A DNA stretch of 64,000 nt from DATJOJ01 sp035507035 (GTDB taxonomy: Bacteria > Acidobacteriota > Terriglobia > Terriglobales > Acidobacteriaceae), in assembly GCA_035507035.1 (NCBI GenBank), contig DATJOJ010000053.1, positions 23,787 to 87,786 of the forward strand, given 5' to 3'. A model generated the notes under the pieces. It worked only from the letters and a program-made list of their open reading frames with translations, had not been told where the DNA came from and did no database searches. The position numbers and the translations under genes are program-made. Below, one piece after another: positions 62,289 to 64,000 of the stretch. Position 1 is the first letter of the stretch; each line of letters starts with the position of its first letter.

Positions 62289-64000
62289 ATGCCTACATTT
62301 TACGACCGATTTCGCGAGTGCGCCCAGCGTTGGCCGAAGAACATCGCGCTGGAAATCCAGCGGCGCGATCGGGTCGAAAGCTACACCTACGCGCAAGTTC
62401 GGCACATGGCCGAGTCGCTTGGCCGCTGGCTGTCGGAGCACGATTTTCCAGTCGGTTCCCGCGTAGCGATCCTCGCGGATAATCATCCTCGCTGGGTCGC
62501 GGCCTACTTGGGGGTCATCGCAGCGGGATGCACCGCCGTGCCGCTAGACACCGCGTTCCACGCCGACCAGGTTGCGAAACTACTCAAAGACAGCGGTAGT
62601 TCTTTAGTCATCTGTGATCAGCGGCATCTGCAACTGGCTCAGCAGGCAACAAAAGAATCGCAGATCGAAATTCTACTGCTGGAAAAGTCGGTCGAAAACA
62701 GCCAGACCACTTCTACGAATCCCGACCTCGACAGCATCGCCAACATTGGTCCCGCGGATTTCATTCCGCATAACTCTCCCGGCGACGACGTCGCTTGCCT
62801 GCTCTACACCTCCGGCACCACCGCCGATCCCAAAGGCGTGATGCTGAGTCACTCGAATCTCTTGGGAGAAGTCGAAACGGTATTTGGGTGGATTGATATC
62901 GGTCCCAGTGACGCGGTACTCGGAGTTTTGCCGCTGTTTCATGTTCTCTCGCAGATGGCGAACATCCTGCTGCCGCTCGTCAAGGGAGCGCGCGTCGTCT
63001 ATCTCGAAACTTTGAATACAACGGAATTGCTACGAGCGCTTTCCGAAAGGAAAATCACCGCGTTCGCGGTCGTGCCGCAATTTTTTTATCTCATTCACGA
63101 GCGCATCTTCAAGGAAGTTGCAGAACGGGGGCGATTGGCGACAGGGGCCCTCCGCATGGCGATGGCCATCACTCGTTTTACGCGAATGTTCGGCTGGAAC
63201 ACAGGAAAAATATTCTTTCGAAAGATCCACCAGACTTTTTGCCCCCGTATGCGCTATCTGGTGACTGGAGGGTCCCGCTTCGATCCGCAGATTGCCTCCG
63301 ATTTCTATGCGCTAGGCATCGACGTCTTACAAGCCTATGGGCTAACGGAGACGACCGCTGCAGCTTTCGCTAACCCGCCCAACAATATCGTGATCGGCTC
63401 GGTTGGACCGCCGCTTCCCGGAGTCGAAGTAAAGATCTCCGATTCGCAAACCCAGGAAGGAACGCCTCAACCCGTCGGCGAGATTCTGATTCGCGGCGCG
63501 ATTGTTATGAAAGGTTATTGGAACCGTCCCGATGCCACTGCGGCCACGCTAAAAGACGGATGGCTCTACACCGGCGACCTCGGCTACCTCGATCCGGCGG
63601 GAAACCTCTTCATCACGGGCCGCGAGAAAGAAGTCATCATTCTCAGCAATGGAAAAAATGTTTACCCGGAGGAGGTTGAGGATCAATATCTGAAATCGCA
63701 ATTTATTAAGGAAATTTGTGTGCTCGGACTAGAAGGGTCGGCTGGCCAGCCGGATCGTCTACACGCCGTGATCGTGCCGAACTTCGACGAATTAAGGCGA
63801 CGCAAAATCGTCAATGCGAAAGAAGTGATTCGCTACGACGTTGAGGGTCTTGGATCGCAACTGCCTTCGACCAAGCGTGTCGGCAGCTACGAGATTTGGC
63901 AGGAAGACTTGCCACGAACCACGACTCGCAAGATCAAACGGTTCGAAGTTGCCCGTCGCGTCCGAGAAAACCGAGAAACAATTCCTGGCGACGCGGACCT
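62289..64000 (+). CDS. AMP-dependent acyl-CoA synthetase, C-terminus beyond the window
   Basis: Open from the ATG at 62289 (MPTFYDRFRECAQRWPKNIALE) to the window edge, 570 codons, so its C-terminus is missing. ANL-superfamily motifs: LLYTSGTTADPKGVMLSH (an Ala where the usual motif has Gly), then VLPLFHVLSQMANI, YGLTETTAA, GWLYTGDLGYLD and the hinge SNGKNVYPEEVE. The order and the long N-terminus fit a long-chain fatty-acid-CoA ligase. Its start has no clear Shine-Dalgarno. It is divergent from secA across about 145 bp. Confidence 0.88.
   Translation, partial: MPTFYDRFRECAQRWPKNIALEIQRRDRVESYTYAQVRHMAESLGRWLSEHDFPVGSRVAILADNHPRWVAAYLGVIAAGCTAVPLDTAFHADQVAKLLKDSGSSLVICDQRHLQLAQQATKESQIEILLLEKSVENSQTTSTNPDLDSIANIGPADFIPHNSPGDDVACLLYTSGTTADPKGVMLSHSNLLGEVETVFGWIDIGPSDAVLGVLPLFHVLSQMANILLPLVKGARVVYLETLNTTELLRALSERKITAFAVVPQFFYLIHERIFKEVAERGRLATGALRMAMAITRFTRMFGWNTGKIFFRKIHQTFCPRMRYLVTGGSRFDPQIASDFYALGIDVLQAYGLTETTAAAFANPPNNIVIGSVGPPLPGVEVKISDSQTQEGTPQPVGEILIRGAIVMKGYWNRPDATAATLKDGWLYTGDLGYLDPAGNLFITGREKEVIILSNGKNVYPEEVEDQYLKSQFIKEICVLGLEGSAGQPDRLHAVIVPNFDELRRRKIVNAKEVIRYDVEGLGSQLPSTKRVGSYEIWQEDLPRTTTRKIKRFEVARRVRENRETIPGDAD

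Overview
The window looks like an Acidobacteriota chromosome of the Terriglobia/Koribacter type. This rests on recognition rather than a database search. The signs are moderately high GC judged by eye, GloVer-type repeat proteins, TonB-C domains on stand-alone and receiver proteins, PilZ/HisKA-like signalling proteins of unknown function, a homodimeric AceE-type pyruvate dehydrogenase, and a MAST-like mix of small operons. No rRNA, tRNA, IS element, prophage or CRISPR array was recognised.

Layout. 1-1405 (minus): two secreted proteins of unknown function, the first cut by the left edge. 1658-2326: a TetR regulator. 2327-2923: a gene-free regulatory stretch with a perfect 18-bp palindrome and a promoter. 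2924-11683: a ten-gene respiratory operon. It runs from a Cyc2-like outer-membrane cytochrome-porin fusion, a diheme cytochrome c and a cupredoxin through the subunits of an A-type (aa3-like) heme-copper oxidase to a small CxxC membrane protein and the heme O synthase CtaB. Together these could carry electrons from the cell surface to O2. 11966-15429: an XRE regulator, a short secreted peptide, two membrane proteins of unknown function and Dps. 15603-22441: pyruvate dehydrogenase E1, E2 and E3, with a GIY-YIG nuclease/PUA-like gene lodged between E2 and E3. 22450-27922: a GT-C-like membrane protein, a secreted HExxH metallopeptidase, a membrane protein and a receiver-TonB fusion. 28135-31311: uvrB, a small exported protein and a Phd/ParE toxin-antitoxin pair. 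31516-35103 (minus): a secreted DUF1579-like protein, a PilZ-like three-gene signalling operon and an RHH-containing gene pair. 35173-36498 (minus): a GloVer repeat protein.

36594-41271 (minus) is a three-gene two-component operon: a GAF/PAS sensor kinase, a single receiver and an NtrC-type sigma-54 activator. Next to it, 41307-41387 holds three palindromes, two of them of the form CTCAA-N-TTGAG, followed by a sigma-54-like promoter at 41517-41532 that drives a TonB-C protein. 41996-49689 is a chemotaxis-type operon (MCP, CheW, CheR, CheA, CheB, CheY, CheX) without motility genes nearby. The last part holds a membrane protein, leuS and nfo (minus), a membrane-bound spermidine-synthase-like protein, DAHP synthase, a YVTN beta-propeller (plus), secA (minus) and an acyl-CoA synthetase cut by the right edge.

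The items most worth following are the Cyc2-like cytochrome-porin in a terminal oxidase operon, the GIY-YIG/PUA-like gene inside the pyruvate dehydrogenase operon, and the inferred NtrC enhancer/sigma-54 circuit whose motif recurs upstream of the PilZ operon.
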